Shown here one piece after another: positions 11,334-11,364 of a stretch of 11,364 nucleotides of DNA. Position numbers and translations under genes: made by a program. Below the pieces are notes generated by a model. That model did no database searches and was not told where the DNA came from. It worked only from the letters and a program-made list of their open reading frames with translations. Each line of letters opens with the position of its first letter. The first letter of the stretch is position 1. The DNA is taken from assembly GCA_003223695.1 (NCBI GenBank), contig QHVY01000195.1:1-11364 (forward strand), given 5' to 3'. The DNA is from Acidobacteriota bacterium. GTDB lineage: Bacteria > Acidobacteriota > Thermoanaerobaculia > Gp7-AA8.

Positions 11334-11364
11334 ATGGCTTTGCCCGAATCGGAGGCGATTCCTT
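11334..11364 (+). CDS. N-terminal start of an unidentified gene (partial)
   Basis: An ATG at 11334 opens a frame reading MALPESEAIP to the window edge. Only ten complete codons are visible, too few to recognise a family. Support is the TATAAT 7 nt upstream and its divergent placement next to tpiA. Confidence 0.45.
   Translation, partial: MALPESEAIP

Overview
The window is GC-rich bacterial chromosome, densely packed with housekeeping genes and organised in short operons with 1-4 nt gene overlaps. Gene content (surE-pcm, tpiA-secG-tRNA-Leu, a split acyl-CoA carboxylase alpha subunit, and a large membrane protein with kinase, TolB-like and TPR parts), together with families of palindromic intergenic repeats, suggests an environmental Gram-negative lineage. 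Acidobacteriota is my best guess, but this is inference from style and not from a marker gene.

Layout. (1) 1-1193, + strand: the 3' end of surE, pcm (L-isoaspartyl repair methyltransferase) and a small single-pass membrane protein. (2) 1273-3906, + strand: a tightly overlapped four-gene operon of acylphosphatase, adenine phosphoribosyltransferase, a soluble-transhydrogenase-like flavoprotein and a twin-CBS-domain protein. (3) 3971-7518, - strand: a 941-residue membrane protein, a 6-pyruvoyl-tetrahydropterin-synthase-type enzyme overlapping it by 1 nt, and a small Imm32-like protein. (4) 7536-7885: a 172-bp near-perfect tandem duplication carrying two REPIN-like palindromes and a broken copy of the biotin-carrier gene's 3' end. 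(5) 7778-9765, - strand: biotin carboxylase and biotin carrier protein, which together match one fused PCC/MCC-type alpha subunit split by a GTGA overlap. (6) 9791-10111, + strand: a small helical protein of unknown function. (7) 10114-11303, - strand: tpiA, secG and tRNA-Leu(GAG). (8) 11334 to the edge, + strand: the first codons of another gene.

The most unusual gene is the 941-residue protein. Its N-terminal kinase fold keeps the VAIK lysine and the APE motif but has HGN in place of HRD and GLN in place of DFG, so it looks like a pseudokinase. It is followed by a degenerate class III nucleotidyl-cyclase-like domain that keeps one metal aspartate and lacks the other, then a transmembrane helix, a TolB/FlgO-like segment and TPR-like repeats. 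This looks like a signalling scaffold that has lost catalysis in both domains.

Two repeat families stand out. Three copies of a roughly 62-bp palindrome built from 7-mers of the CACAGAG type on a 9-nt period sit at 1194, 3909 and 4215, each directly against stop codons. Two copies of a REPIN-like element (inverted hairpins flanked by GTAG and CTAC) sit at 7543 and 7721, and one supplies the stop codon of the biotin-carrier gene. Several operon-leading genes have a TANNNT -10 box only 6-9 nt before the start codon and no Shine-Dalgarno sequence, suggesting leaderless transcripts. Several internal genes have clear Shine-Dalgarno sequences.
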